From Roseobacter sp. MH60115 (GTDB lineage: Bacteria > Pseudomonadota > Alphaproteobacteria > Rhodobacterales > Rhodobacteraceae), in contig NZ_JADOBQ010000006.1 of NCBI RefSeq assembly GCF_015644665.1, positions 186,001 to 250,000 of the forward strand: a DNA stretch of 64,000 nt. Direction: 5' to 3'. The first letter of the stretch is position 1; every line of letters begins with the position of its first letter. Below the pieces are notes generated by a model. It worked only from the letters and a program-made list of their open reading frames with translations. It did no database searches and was not told the DNA's origin. Both the position numbers and the translations under genes were made by a program. Positions 17,992-27,505 of this stretch are shown here, one piece after another.

Positions 17992-19146
17992 ATGAGCAGC
18001 AAACGCAAGCTCTTCGAAGAGGTGCAGAGTTCCGAGGACGCCCGGCCGGTGGCGCAACCGGGGCTGATCGATCAGGGGCAAGGGGGCGCCCGCGGGGCCA
18101 TCCGCATCTGGCTGATGATCCTCTTTGCCCTCGTCTTTCTGATGATCGCGGTGGGCGGGCTGACCCGCCTGACCGACAGCGGGCTCAGCATCACCGAATG
18201 GCGTCCGATCACCGGGGCGCTGCCCCCGATGAGCGCCGCCGACTGGCAATCCGAATTCGAGAAGTATCAGGCTATTGACGAGTTCCGCATCCAGAACCAA
18301 TGGATGGAACTTGACGATTTCAAGGTCATCTACTGGTGGGAATGGGGGCATCGCCAGCTTGGTCGGGTGATCGGTCTGGTCTGGGCGCTTGGCTTTGGCT
18401 GGTTCGCTATTCGTCGCCAGATCCCCGCCGGCTGGACCCCGAAACTGCTGCTGCTGGGGGCGCTTGGCGGCGCGCAGGGGGCGATTGGCTGGTGGATGGT
18501 CGCCTCGGGCGTGACGCAGGGCGAAAGCACGACGGACGTGGCCAGCTACCGCCTGGCGACGCATCTGGGGCTGGCCTTTGTGATCCTGGGGTTCATCACC
18601 TGGTATGTGCTGCATCTGGGCCGATCCGCACGCGATCTGATGCAGGCGCGCCGCGCCAAGGAAGGCAAGCAATGGGGCATGGCCACCGGCCTGTTGCATT
18701 TCACCTTCCTGCAGATCCTGATCGGCGCGCTGGTGGCGGGCATCGACGCCGGGCGCAGCTATACCGACTGGCCCCTGATGGGCGGGCAGGTCTTTCCCGC
18801 CACGGCCTTCACCTTGGAGCCGATGTGGCGGAATTTCTTTGAAAGCCCCGGGCTGGTGCAATTCATCCACCGCATCACCGGTTACCTGCTGGCCGCCTTT
18901 GCCGTTGTGGTCTGGCTGCGCGGGCGGAAATCATCACATGCGACGACGCGCTTTGCTTTCAACGCGGTGATCGCCGCAGTTGCCGTCCAGATCGCCATCG
19001 GCATTGCCACGGTGCTCTATGGTGCGCCCGTGCATATCGCCCTTGTTCACCAATTGGTTGCCGTGGTCCTCTGGGTGCTGATCCTGCGGGCGCGTTTCCT
19101 GAGTGGCTATCCCATCGCAACGTCCCTGAGAGGAAATGCCAAATGA
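17992..19146 (+). CDS. ctaA: Heme A synthase (COX15/CtaA family)
   Basis: This 384-residue integral membrane enzyme oxidises heme O to heme A for aa3-type cytochrome oxidase. It has eight predicted helices in two four-helix bundles. Conserved parts are GGLTRLTDSGLSITEWRPITG after helix 1, WWEWGHRQLGR with a heme-ligand histidine, TDWPLMGGQVFP and FIHRITGYLLA with another ligand histidine. The long form without the Bacillus cysteine pair is normal for alphaproteobacteria. The ATG at 17992 follows AAGGA by 8 nt. Its stop overlaps the start of the carboxypeptidase gene by 4 nt. Confidence 0.94.
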   Translation: MSSKRKLFEEVQSSEDARPVAQPGLIDQGQGGARGAIRIWLMILFALVFLMIAVGGLTRLTDSGLSITEWRPITGALPPMSAADWQSEFEKYQAIDEFRIQNQWMELDDFKVIYWWEWGHRQLGRVIGLVWALGFGWFAIRRQIPAGWTPKLLLLGALGGAQGAIGWWMVASGVTQGESTTDVASYRLATHLGLAFVILGFITWYVLHLGRSARDLMQARRAKEGKQWGMATGLLHFTFLQILIGALVAGIDAGRSYTDWPLMGGQVFPATAFTLEPMWRNFFESPGLVQFIHRITGYLLAAFAVVVWLRGRKSSHATTRFAFNAVIAAVAVQIAIGIATVLYGAPVHIALVHQLVAVVLWVLILRARFLSGYPIATSLRGNAK

Positions 19147-20618
19147 CCGCCTATGACGCCCTGATGACCTACACGCGTGAAACGCAGGCGCTGGCGCAGA
19201 TTGCCGGGCGGCTGGATTGGGATCAGGAAACCATGATGCCGCGCGGGGCAGCCCCGCAGCGCGGCGAGGAATGTGCCGCCATTGCTGGCGTGTTGCATGC
19301 GCGCCGGGTGGACCCGCAGGTGGCCGAGTGGCTGGCGGCGCTGGAGGGTGCAGAGCTGGACGTGCAGGCCTCGGCCCAGCTGCGCCACATCCGGCGCAGC
19401 TATGATCGGGCCAGCAAAGTGCCTGCCGCGCTGGCCGCCAAAATCGCGCGGCTGACCTCGGAGGCGCAGGGCATCTGGGCCGAGGCGCGAGAGGCGGATG
19501 ATTTTGCCGCCTTTGCGCCAACCCTGCAGGAGGTGATTGCCCTGCGGCGGGAAGAGGGGCAGGCGCTGGCCGATGGCGGCGATGTCTATGATGCCTTGCT
19601 GGCCGACTATGAGCCCGGCACCACAGGCGCCGAGCTGGAGGCGATGTTCGGCGCCCTGCGCCCGGAACTGACGGCGCTGCGCGCGGCGGTGCTGGACGCA
19701 AAGGCCCCGGCCAAACTCTCGGGCAATTTCGACGAAGCCGCCCAGATGAAGCTGACCCGCAAGCTGGCCAAGACCTTTGGCTATGACATGACCCACGGCC
19801 GGGTTGACAAGGCCGTGCATCCTTTCAGCTCCGGCTCCGGCCTTGATGTGCGGATCACCACGCGCACCAGTGCGACCGACCCGTTCAATTGCTTTTATTC
19901 GACCATCCACGAGGTGGGCCACGCGGCCTATGAGCAGAACATCCATCGCGACTACCTGCTAACCCCGCTGGGCCAGGGCGTGTCCATGGGCGTGCACGAA
20001 AGCCAGAGCCGCATCTATGAAAATCAGATCGGGCGCAGTCGCGCCTTTACCGGCTGGCTCTATGGCGAGATGCGCGACGCCTTTGGCGACTTCGGCATTG
20101 CCGATGAGGACGCGTTTTATGGCACGGTGAACCGCGTCTCCGACGGGTACATCCGGACAGAGGCGGATGAGCTGCAGTACAATCTACACGTCCTGATGCG
20201 GTTCGATCTGGAACGTGCGCTGATGTCCGGCAATCTGCAGGTGGATGATCTGGAAGCGGCCTGGAATGACCGGTTCGAGGCGGATTTCGGGTTTGCGGTC
20301 GACAAGGCGTCCAACGGTGTCTTGCAGGACGTGCATTGGTCTGTCGGGCTTTTTGGTTATTTCCCGACCTATTCGCTGGGCAATGTTTACGCCGGATGCC
20401 TGCATGAGGCGATGCGCGCGGCCTTGCCGGATCTGGACAGCCAGCTTGCACAAGGGGATACCTCGGGTGCCACAGGCTGGCTGCGTGAGAATGTGCAAAC
20501 CCATGGCGGGCTCTATGAGCCGCGCGACGTGATTGCCAAGGCGCGGGGTGCAGCGCCATCCGAGGCACCGCTGCTGGCCTATCTGAAAGAAAAATTCACC
20601 GGGATCTACGGGTTGTAG
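19143..20618 (+). CDS. Metallocarboxypeptidase, M32 family
   Basis: This 491-residue zinc carboxypeptidase of the Taq/Pfu family has the HExxH zinc site within TIHEVGHAAYEQN near residue 258 and the family-specific HESQSRIYENQIGRS about 30 residues later, which provides the third metal-binding side. It is mostly helical and soluble, without a signal peptide. It removes C-terminal residues from peptides, probably in cytoplasmic turnover. It is translationally coupled (ATGA) to the heme A synthase gene; no functional link between the two is known to me. Confidence 0.93.
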   Translation: MTAYDALMTYTRETQALAQIAGRLDWDQETMMPRGAAPQRGEECAAIAGVLHARRVDPQVAEWLAALEGAELDVQASAQLRHIRRSYDRASKVPAALAAKIARLTSEAQGIWAEAREADDFAAFAPTLQEVIALRREEGQALADGGDVYDALLADYEPGTTGAELEAMFGALRPELTALRAAVLDAKAPAKLSGNFDEAAQMKLTRKLAKTFGYDMTHGRVDKAVHPFSSGSGLDVRITTRTSATDPFNCFYSTIHEVGHAAYEQNIHRDYLLTPLGQGVSMGVHESQSRIYENQIGRSRAFTGWLYGEMRDAFGDFGIADEDAFYGTVNRVSDGYIRTEADELQYNLHVLMRFDLERALMSGNLQVDDLEAAWNDRFEADFGFAVDKASNGVLQDVHWSVGLFGYFPTYSLGNVYAGCLHEAMRAALPDLDSQLAQGDTSGATGWLRENVQTHGGLYEPRDVIAKARGAAPSEAPLLAYLKEKFTGIYGL

Positions 20619-20621
20619 CCC

Positions 20622-20972
20622 CTAGAGCAGCGCCATCCGTTCGGCGCGTTCCATATCCGGATATGGGCGGTAGAGCGCAAACTCCGCCGTGGCGATCAGG
20701 TCATTCACGGCCCGGTGCATCTGCCCCACATCATCGTCATGCGTGCCCGTCAGCCGAAAGGCATCGTCCAGTTGCGACAACCCATCCACCTCAATCTCCA
20801 GCAGGAAATCGCGGTAGCAATCGGCGGCCAGGTTCAGTTTGCGCCGCATCAGGCGCCAGTCCCCGATGGCGCCAGATGATTTCAGATGACCCATCCAGTC
20901 ATCCAACGCCTTGGCAAAAAGCAATGCTTTCGCATCGTCCTTGAGCGTGATCATGCAGCAATAAACGTTCAT
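20622..20972 (-). CDS. Conserved small protein (DUF6614-like), function unknown
   Basis: This 116-residue soluble protein starts MNVYCCMITLKDDAKALLFA and looks like a single-domain alpha/beta protein of about two ferredoxin-like repeats. I believe it matches a small family confined to alphaproteobacteria (DUF6614), but this is from memory. It lies downstream of gyrA on the same strand with a 57-nt gap containing a 6-bp hairpin (20994-21012) without a T run. It could be cotranscribed with gyrA. It is convergent with the carboxypeptidase gene, 3 nt apart. Confidence 0.7.
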   Translation of the reverse strand: MNVYCCMITLKDDAKALLFAKALDDWMGHLKSSGAIGDWRLMRRKLNLAADCYRDFLLEIEVDGLSQLDDAFRLTGTHDDDVGQMHRAVNDLIATAEFALYRPYPDMERAERMALL

Positions 20973-21029
20973 CAGGGCACCTCGCGCGCTTGAGCCTGCT
21001 CATTTTGCAGGCAAATGCTTGAGGTGACG

Positions 21030-23783
21030 TTAAGATGTCTCGCCTTCTTCCGCTGCATCGCCCTGATCGGCAATCCAAGCGACGCTGACCACTTCCTCGC
21101 CCTTGCCGGTGTCAAAGACCTTCACACCGCCTGCGGATCGGGACCGGAAGGAAATACCATCGACCGGCACGCGGATCGACTGGCCCTTGGAGGTGGCGAG
21201 CATGATCTGATCGTCCATTTCCACCGGGAAGGAGGCGACAAGCGCGCCGCCCCGCATGGCCTTGTCCATCGCCTGCACGCCCATGCCGCCGCGTCCCCGT
21301 ACCGGGTAATCATGGCTGGAGCTGAGCTTGCCCGACCCGCTGGAGGTCAGTGTCAGGATCAGGTTTTCCGCCGCCGACATCTCGGCATAGCGTTCGGGGC
21401 TGATGGTGGCGTTGGCATCCGTCTCTTCCTCATCGGAGGTCGATCCATCCGCGTCATCGACAAGGCCCGCCATCGCGCGGCGCATTTTCAGATAGGCCGC
21501 ACGCTCGTCCGAGGTCGCATCGAAATGGCGGATGATCGACATGGACACGACCTTGTCCTGACCGGTCAGCTTGACGCCCCGCACGCCCACGGAACTGCGC
21601 GAATTGAAGACCCGGACATCCGTCGAGGGGAAGCGGATCGCCCGACCCGAGGCCGTCACCAGCATCACGTCTTCATCCGGCGAGGCGATGCGCGCGTTGA
21701 TCAGCGTGGTATTGGCGTGCTCTTCCTCGAACTTCATGGCGATCTTGCCGTTGGACTTCACATTGGTGAAATCGCTGAGCGCATTGCGTCGCACAGTGCC
21801 CGCTGAGGTGGCAAAGACGATTTGCAGTTCGGACCAGTCCTTCTCATCCCGGTCAATCGGCAGAATTGCGGCAATGGACACACCCGTCGGGATCGGCAGG
21901 ATGTTCACAATTGCCTTGCCTTTGGACGTGCGCCCGCCTTGCGGCAAGCGCCAGGTCTTGAGCTTGTAGGCCATGCCGTCAGTGGTGAAGAACAACAGCT
22001 GCGTATGCGTGTTGGCGACGAAGAGGGTGGTGACCACATCCTCTTCTTTTGTTGCCATGCCCGCGAGGCCCTTGCCGCCGCGCCGTTGGCTGCGGAAATC
22101 CGCCAGCGGCGTGCGTTTAATATAGCCGCCCGAGGTGACCGTCACGACCATGTCTTCGCGGGCGATCAGGTCCTCGTCGTCCATGTCACCGGACCAATCC
22201 ACGATCTCGGTGCGGCGCGGCACGGCGAAAAGCTCGCGCACCTCGCGCAGCTCATCGGCGATGATGCCCATGATCCGGTCGCGGGAGCCCAGAATTTCGA
22301 GGTATTCCTTGATCTTACCGGCCAGTTCTTCGAGCTCGTCCGTCACCTCTTTCACGCCGATCTGGGTCAGGCGCTGCAACCGCAGCTCAAGGATGGCACG
22401 GGCCTGCGTTTCAGATAGGTTGTAGGTGCCATCGTCATTGGCCGTGTGGGTCGGATCGTCAATGAGCGCGATGTAGGGCAGGATATCCTGCGCCGGCCAG
22501 CGGCGGGTCATAAGCTTGGCACGCGCCTCGGCGGCATCGGCAGAGGCCCGGATGGTGGCCACGACCTCGTCGATGTTGGTCACAGCCACGGCCAGACCGC
22601 AGAGGATATGGCTGCGTTCACGTGCCTTGCGCAGCAGATACGCCGTGCGGCGCGCCACAACATCCTCGCGGAAGTCGATGAAATAGGTGAGGAATTTGCG
22701 CAGCGTCAGCTGTTCCGGCCGCCCGCCGTTCAGGGCCAGCATGTTGCAGCCAAAATACGTCTGCATCGGCGTGAAACGGTAGAGCTGGTTCAGGACCACC
22801 TCCGCCGTGGCATCGCGTTTCAGCTCGACCACAACCCGCACGCCGTTACGGTCGGACTCGTCTTGCACATGAGCAATGCCCTCGATCTTCTTCTCGCGCA
22901 CCTGTTCCGCGATCTTCTCGATCATCGTGGATTTGTTCACCTGATAGGGGATCTCGTCCACGACGATGGCCCACCGATCCTTGCGCAGCTCTTCGATACG
23001 GGTCTTGGCGCGGATGATCACCGAGCCGCGCCCTTCAAGATAGGCTTTGCGCGCGCCCGTCCGGCCCAGCATGATGCCGCCAGTCGGAAAATCAGGGCCG
23101 GGGATGTAATCGATCAACTGTTCGGAGGTCAGGTCCGGCTCTTCGATCAGCGCCAATGTGGCATCCACAACCTCGCCCAGATTATGCGGTGGGATGTTTG
23201 TGGCCATACCGACGGCAATGCCGCCTGCGCCATTGACCAGCATGTTCGGGAAGCGGGCGGGGAGGACCGTCGGCTCCTGCTGCTTGCCATCGTAGTTGTC
23301 CTGATAGTCGACGGTATCCTTGTCGATATCCGCCAGCAGATAGGCAGCGGGCTTGTCCATGCGCACCTCGGTATAGCGCATCGCGGCGGGATTATCGCCA
23401 TCCATGGAGCCGAAGTTGCCTTGCCCGTCCAGCAGCGGCAGCGACATGGAGAAGTCCTGCGCCATCCGCACCAATGCGTCGTAGATCGCACTATCGCCGT
23501 GCGGGTGATACTGACCCATCACATCACCGACCGGGCGGGCGGATTTGCGATAGGCCTTGTCGTGCGTGTTGCCGGTTTCATGCATGGCAAAGAGAATGCG
23601 GCGGTGCACCGGCTTCAACCCGTCGCGCAGATCGGGGATTGCGCGGCTGACGATGACCGACATCGCGTAATCGAGGTACGAGGTGCGCATCTCATGCTCG
23701 ATGCTGACAGAGGGCCCGTCGTACGCAGGGCGTTCCGGCATCATTTCATCATCGTTTTCAGGGGGTTGTGGTGTATCGCTCAC
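21030..23783 (-). CDS. gyrA: DNA gyrase subunit A
   Basis: This 917-residue type II topoisomerase subunit cuts and rejoins DNA. The catalytic tyrosine is in [10 protein letters not shown] near residue 128. The quinolone-determining region reads [12 protein letters not shown], keeping the Ser and Asp associated with drug sensitivity. The C-terminal beta-pinwheel has the GyrA-box-like [11 protein letters not shown] near residue 560. Between two blades near residues 765-785 lies an acidic insert ([16 protein letters not shown]), which accounts for the slightly greater length than E. coli GyrA (875). Confidence 0.97.
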   Translation of the reverse strand: MSDTPQPPENDDEMMPERPAYDGPSVSIEHEMRTSYLDYAMSVIVSRAIPDLRDGLKPVHRRILFAMHETGNTHDKAYRKSARPVGDVMGQYHPHGDSAIYDALVRMAQDFSMSLPLLDGQGNFGSMDGDNPAAMRYTEVRMDKPAAYLLADIDKDTVDYQDNYDGKQQEPTVLPARFPNMLVNGAGGIAVGMATNIPPHNLGEVVDATLALIEEPDLTSEQLIDYIPGPDFPTGGIMLGRTGARKAYLEGRGSVIIRAKTRIEELRKDRWAIVVDEIPYQVNKSTMIEKIAEQVREKKIEGIAHVQDESDRNGVRVVVELKRDATAEVVLNQLYRFTPMQTYFGCNMLALNGGRPEQLTLRKFLTYFIDFREDVVARRTAYLLRKARERSHILCGLAVAVTNIDEVVATIRASADAAEARAKLMTRRWPAQDILPYIALIDDPTHTANDDGTYNLSETQARAILELRLQRLTQIGVKEVTDELEELAGKIKEYLEILGSRDRIMGIIADELREVRELFAVPRRTEIVDWSGDMDDEDLIAREDMVVTVTSGGYIKRTPLADFRSQRRGGKGLAGMATKEEDVVTTLFVANTHTQLLFFTTDGMAYKLKTWRLPQGGRTSKGKAIVNILPIPTGVSIAAILPIDRDEKDWSELQIVFATSAGTVRRNALSDFTNVKSNGKIAMKFEEEHANTTLINARIASPDEDVMLVTASGRAIRFPSTDVRVFNSRSSVGVRGVKLTGQDKVVSMSIIRHFDATSDERAAYLKMRRAMAGLVDDADGSTSDEEETDANATISPERYAEMSAAENLILTLTSSGSGKLSSSHDYPVRGRGGMGVQAMDKAMRGGALVASFPVEMDDQIMLATSKGQSIRVPVDGISFRSRSAGGVKVFDTGKGEEVVSVAWIADQGDAAEEGETS

Positions 23784-23973
23784 GTAGGCTGCCCGTTATT
23801 GCCGCAGGGTCTATATATTGTGGATTAACCTTATCAGAGGGGACATATAAGGTGCAATCCCTCACTGCACCTGCAACTGGCAGCCGGTGGCGCAAAGTGA
23901 TAACACGCTGTTTTCATTGAAAAGTAATTCGTCCATGTCATGCTGATCTTATGAAGCAGTCAAGAGGACAAAA

Positions 23974-24243
23974 ATGCCCCTATCCGAAACCGAACTGATG
24001 CTGAAAGGCTACGGCCTGACCACGGCGGAGTTTATCTATCACATGCCGGACTACACGCATGTGCTGAATACCTTCGTCTGGCAGGAATATGACCTTGCGC
24101 CGGACCACCCGCGGCTCTTTGAATTTGTCGAATTCTGGCAGGCTGAAATCGAAGGGCCGCTGCATTCGGTCCGGTTCACCCATCGCAAGATGATCAGCCC
24201 GGGCGAGTGGCGCAATGTGACGGGTGAATTCACCCTGCATTAG
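23974..24243 (+). CDS. usg: Usg family protein
   Basis: This 89-residue protein with the family pattern YGLTTAEFIYHMPDY, LQ/FVWQEYDLAPDHPRLFEFVEFW and FTHRKMIS corresponds to Usg, first noted upstream of trpF in Caulobacter. It is found throughout alphaproteobacteria; its biochemical role is unknown. Here it is not beside any trp gene. The ATG follows AAGAGGAC. It ends 6 nt from the convergent radical SAM gene. Confidence 0.88.
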   Translation: MPLSETELMLKGYGLTTAEFIYHMPDYTHVLNTFVWQEYDLAPDHPRLFEFVEFWQAEIEGPLHSVRFTHRKMISPGEWRNVTGEFTLH

Positions 24244-24249
24244 GTCCTG

Positions 24250-25197
24250 TCAGGCCGAACAGCTGGCCCCGCCCAGCACGCAGAACTTCGCACAATGCGG
24301 ATGGTTCAGCGCCACGTCGCGCTCTGCCTCTGCAAGCGTCTGGCCCAGCTCGAACTCGGGCGTATAGGGCAACAGGGTGCAGGCCAGAACCGTCGGATGC
24401 GCGGCGCCCTTGCGCTTGACCACCATCCGCGACGACGCGCACATCAGCGCATCGGGGGATTTATTCAGAATACCCCAGCACCCGGTGGTAATCTCAGGCA
24501 CCTCGACCGTCTCATCCATTTCAGGAAAAAGAACGGTCATTCCAGGATCTTGCGCGTCGATGTCAAAGTCATGTCTGGCGTAGAAATCTGCATATCCCGC
24601 GCGGCTTTCCGCGTCGCTATGCGCCATGATCGACCGGCCCGCCACGGCCATCCGGATGCCGGTGTCGCGCAGCCATTCCATCCCTTTGAGCGTCTTGGCA
24701 AAAGCACCCAACCCGCGCTCGGTGTCATGTAACTCGGCATCATAGTGATCCAGCGAGACGCGCAGGGTCATCTTGCCCGGATAGGCATCATTCAGCTCCT
24801 TGAGACCTTCCTGCATCTTGCGCCGCATCATCGGGCGCATCGCGTTTGTCAGGATCAGAACGTCATACCCGCGCGCCAGGGCACCGCGCGCCAGGTCGAT
24901 CATCTCCGGGTTCATGAAGGGTTCACCGCCGGTAAAGGCGATCTCGGTCACCGGCCAGTTCCGATCCTCGATCTGGTCGAGATAGGCGGCGACCTCTGCG
25001 GCGGAAATATAGACCAGCCGATCATTGGACGGGCTGCTCTCGATATAGCAGTTGACGCATTCGATATTGCACAGCGTACCGGTGTTGAACCACAGCGTCT
25101 TCGGGGCCGTCAGGCTGACAGTGGCCCGTTTCTCTCCCTTTGCAGTCCATGTCGGATCGATGAATTTACCTGCATTGGCGGTTGCCAGATCTTTCAT
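24250..25197 (-). CDS. Radical SAM protein of unknown function
   Basis: This 315-residue protein has the radical SAM cluster motif CX3CX2C as CNIECVNC near residue 42, followed by the SAM-binding glycine motif FTGGEPFMNPE near 89. The C-terminal region holds six further cysteines, near residues 242, 252, 274, 299, 302 and 308, the last ones in HCAKFCVLGGASCSA. That spacing suggests a second Fe-S cluster, as in SPASM-like enzymes. No peptide precursor or other modification target is recognisable nearby. Its promoter region is shared with the divergent zwf operon (173-bp gap). Confidence 0.85.
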   Translation of the reverse strand: MKDLATANAGKFIDPTWTAKGEKRATVSLTAPKTLWFNTGTLCNIECVNCYIESSPSNDRLVYISAAEVAAYLDQIEDRNWPVTEIAFTGGEPFMNPEMIDLARGALARGYDVLILTNAMRPMMRRKMQEGLKELNDAYPGKMTLRVSLDHYDAELHDTERGLGAFAKTLKGMEWLRDTGIRMAVAGRSIMAHSDAESRAGYADFYARHDFDIDAQDPGMTVLFPEMDETVEVPEITTGCWGILNKSPDALMCASSRMVVKRKGAAHPTVLACTLLPYTPEFELGQTLAEAERDVALNHPHCAKFCVLGGASCSA

Positions 25198-25313
25198 AGG
25201 GGAGGGTGCCTTTGGTCATCATTTGTCGTGAATGTGTGCTAGGGAATAGTTAAAGGCAAGAAAACAGGTTTTCATTTGCGTGCACGCTCTTGTGATCGGG
25301 GTTCATTCGGGGC

Positions 25314-25329
25314 ATGTTTGCGCTAACAT
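25314..25329. promoter_or_regulatory. LacI-family-type operator upstream of zwf
   Basis: ATGTTTGCGCTAACAT is a near-perfect palindrome around a central CG (one mismatched pair) and resembles the TGTTAGCGCTAACA type bound by many LacI-family sugar regulators. It lies 41 nt before the zwf start, so a regulator bound here would block transcription. It is also within reach of the divergent radical SAM promoter. Confidence 0.5.
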
Positions 25330-25370
25330 CAACCGCGGCCCGAGGGCCCCGTACTTCAGGATGATTTCTC

Positions 25371-26837
25371 ATGGTTTCGCGCGTCATTCCGGTCGATCCT
25401 TTCGACCTCGTGATTTTTGGCGGCACCGGCGATCTGGCCCGGCGCAAAATTCTGCCGGGGCTGTTTCGGCGTTACTGTGCCGGGCAGATGCCCCCCGAGG
25501 CCCGCATCATCGGGGCCGCACGCGCCGAAATGGACGATGACGGATACCGTGAGATGGTGGGCGAGGCGATCGGTGAATTCGGCGGCACCAGTGACATCGA
25601 CGCGGGTAAGCTGACCTCCTTTCTGGAAAACCTCTCCTATGTCGCCATCGACGCAAAGGGCGAGAACGGCTGGCGGGAATTGGCGGACCAGATGCGCCGC
25701 AAGGTGGTGCGGGCGTTCTATTTCTCGGTGGGGCCAAGCCTCTTCGGCGATCTGGCCGAGCGGCTGAACAACCACGGGCTCACGGATGAGCACAGCCGGA
25801 TCGTTGTGGAGAAACCCTTTGGCCGGGATCTTGAGACCGCGCGACAGTTGAACCGCGATCTGGCGGCGTTTTTCGACGAGGGCCAGATTTACCGCATCGA
25901 TCACTATCTGGGCAAGGAAACCGTGCAGAACCTGATGGCCGTGCGCTTTGGCAACATGCTGTTCGAGCCGCTCTGGAACAGCCAGTTTGTCGATCACATC
26001 CAGATCACCGTGGCGGAAACCGTCGGCGTGGGCGGGCGCGGTGAATATTATGACAAGTCCGGCGCGATGCGCGACATGGTGCAGAACCACCTGATGCAGC
26101 TTTTGTGTCTGATCGCGATGGAGCCGCCGGCGCGGTTTGATCCCGATGCGGTGCGTGACGAAAAGCTCAAGGTGATCCGGGCGCTGGAGGACGTGGAGCC
26201 GCATCATATAGTACGCGGGCAGTATGACGCAGACCCGGACGATCCCGAGGATCTGCCCGATTATCGCACCGCGGTTGAAAACCCGAAATCCAAGACTGAA
26301 AGCTTCATCGCCATGAAGACCCATATCGCCAACTGGCGGTGGGCAGGCACGCCGTTTTACCTGCGGACAGGCAAGCGGCTGGTCGCGCGATCTTCGGAAA
26401 TCTCGATTGTCTTCAAGGACACGCCGCATTCCATTTTCGGCGAGGAGGCGGGGCGGCACCGCAACGTATTGTCGATCCGGCTGCAGCCCAATGAGGGCAT
26501 CAAGCTGGGCGTGACCATCAAGGAACCGGGCCCCGGCGGAATGCGGCTCATGGATGTCCCGCTCGATATGACCTTTGCCGATGCACTTGGGCCGGAGGGG
26601 GCGGAAAATGTCGATGCCTATGAACGGCTTATCATGGATGTGATCCGCGGCAACCAGACCCTTTTCATGCGCGGCGACGAGGTGGAAGCGGCCTGGGCCT
26701 GGACCGATCCGATCATCGAAGGCTGGACAAAACGGGGGGATGTGCCCAAGCCTTACGACAGCCACAGCGCAGGCCCTGATGCCTCCGCTCAGCTGATGCG
26801 TCGGGACGATCGGGAATGGCGAGAGGTAACCCCATGA
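25371..26837 (+). CDS. zwf: Glucose-6-phosphate 1-dehydrogenase
   Basis: This 488-residue enzyme oxidises glucose 6-phosphate to 6-phosphogluconolactone and is the entry to the Entner-Doudoroff and oxidative pentose phosphate routes. The nucleotide-binding motif is GGTGDLARRKILP near residue 15. The active-site signature RIDHYLGKE lies near 174, and VEKPFGRDLETA precedes it. Length is typical. It is the first gene of zwf-pgl-pgi, each joined by a 4-nt ATGA overlap. A LacI-type palindrome lies 41 nt upstream. Confidence 0.97.
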   Translation: MVSRVIPVDPFDLVIFGGTGDLARRKILPGLFRRYCAGQMPPEARIIGAARAEMDDDGYREMVGEAIGEFGGTSDIDAGKLTSFLENLSYVAIDAKGENGWRELADQMRRKVVRAFYFSVGPSLFGDLAERLNNHGLTDEHSRIVVEKPFGRDLETARQLNRDLAAFFDEGQIYRIDHYLGKETVQNLMAVRFGNMLFEPLWNSQFVDHIQITVAETVGVGGRGEYYDKSGAMRDMVQNHLMQLLCLIAMEPPARFDPDAVRDEKLKVIRALEDVEPHHIVRGQYDADPDDPEDLPDYRTAVENPKSKTESFIAMKTHIANWRWAGTPFYLRTGKRLVARSSEISIVFKDTPHSIFGEEAGRHRNVLSIRLQPNEGIKLGVTIKEPGPGGMRLMDVPLDMTFADALGPEGAENVDAYERLIMDVIRGNQTLFMRGDEVEAAWAWTDPIIEGWTKRGDVPKPYDSHSAGPDASAQLMRRDDREWREVTP

Positions 26838-27505
26838 ACTTCAACGAGAATGCAGACCGCGATATGGCGATCATGAACGTGGCCCATGCGGTGACCAGTG
26901 ATTTGCGCAAATGCCTGTTGAACCACGAGTTTGCGAGCTTTGCGGTGCCCGGGGGCACAACGCCGGGGCCAATCTTTGACGCGATGAGTTCGGTGGATCT
27001 CGACTGGGACCGGGTGCATGTGATGCTGACCGATGAACGTTGGGTGCCCGAAGATCACCCCCGGTCGAATGCCGGTCTGGTAAAAGCACGGCTGATGACC
27101 GGCAATGCGGCAGCGGCGACATTTCTGTCGTTCTACCGCGAAGGGATGACAGCGCAGGAAGCCGCCCCGGGCGTGTCAGAAGACTTTGCCGCAGAGATGC
27201 CGATCTCGGTGCTGCTCTTGGGCATGGGAGCGGATATGCACACCGCATCGCTTTTCCCCGGCGCAACGGGGGTGGAGGAGGCCATGGCGCGCAATGCGCC
27301 GCTTGTTTGTGCCGTCGCACCGGCGGATCAGCCGGAAGAGCGCATCACTTTCAGCGCGCAGGCGCTGGACGGGGCGATGAACAAACATCTGGTGATCTTT
27401 GGCGATGACAAGCGCGCCGCGTTTGAAAAGGCGCAACGACTGTCGCCGCTTGAGGCTCCTATTTCGGCTGTCATCACGGAAGGAACGGTGCATTGGGCCG
27501 CATGA
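26834..27505 (+). CDS. pgl: 6-phosphogluconolactonase
   Basis: This 223-residue enzyme hydrolyses the lactone made by Zwf. It belongs to the glucosamine-6-phosphate-isomerase fold, with [14 protein letters not shown] near the N-terminus, [19 protein letters not shown] near residue 65 and [17 protein letters not shown] near 130. The ATG at 26834 overlaps the zwf stop. A start 18 nt earlier exists but lies inside zwf without need. The stop overlaps the pgi start. Confidence 0.95.
   Translation: MNFNENADRDMAIMNVAHAVTSDLRKCLLNHEFASFAVPGGTTPGPIFDAMSSVDLDWDRVHVMLTDERWVPEDHPRSNAGLVKARLMTGNAAAATFLSFYREGMTAQEAAPGVSEDFAAEMPISVLLLGMGADMHTASLFPGATGVEEAMARNAPLVCAVAPADQPEERITFSAQALDGAMNKHLVIFGDDKRAAFEKAQRLSPLEAPISAVITEGTVHWAA

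Noticed and set aside
16975-18870. 631-codon open frame on the minus strand
   Set aside because: It runs antisense through both the TrmJ-type and ctaA genes, which have clear motifs.
20994-21012. GCCTGC/GCAGGC hairpin downstream of gyrA as a terminator
   Set aside because: There is no T run in the direction of gyrA transcription and a same-strand gene starts just beyond it.
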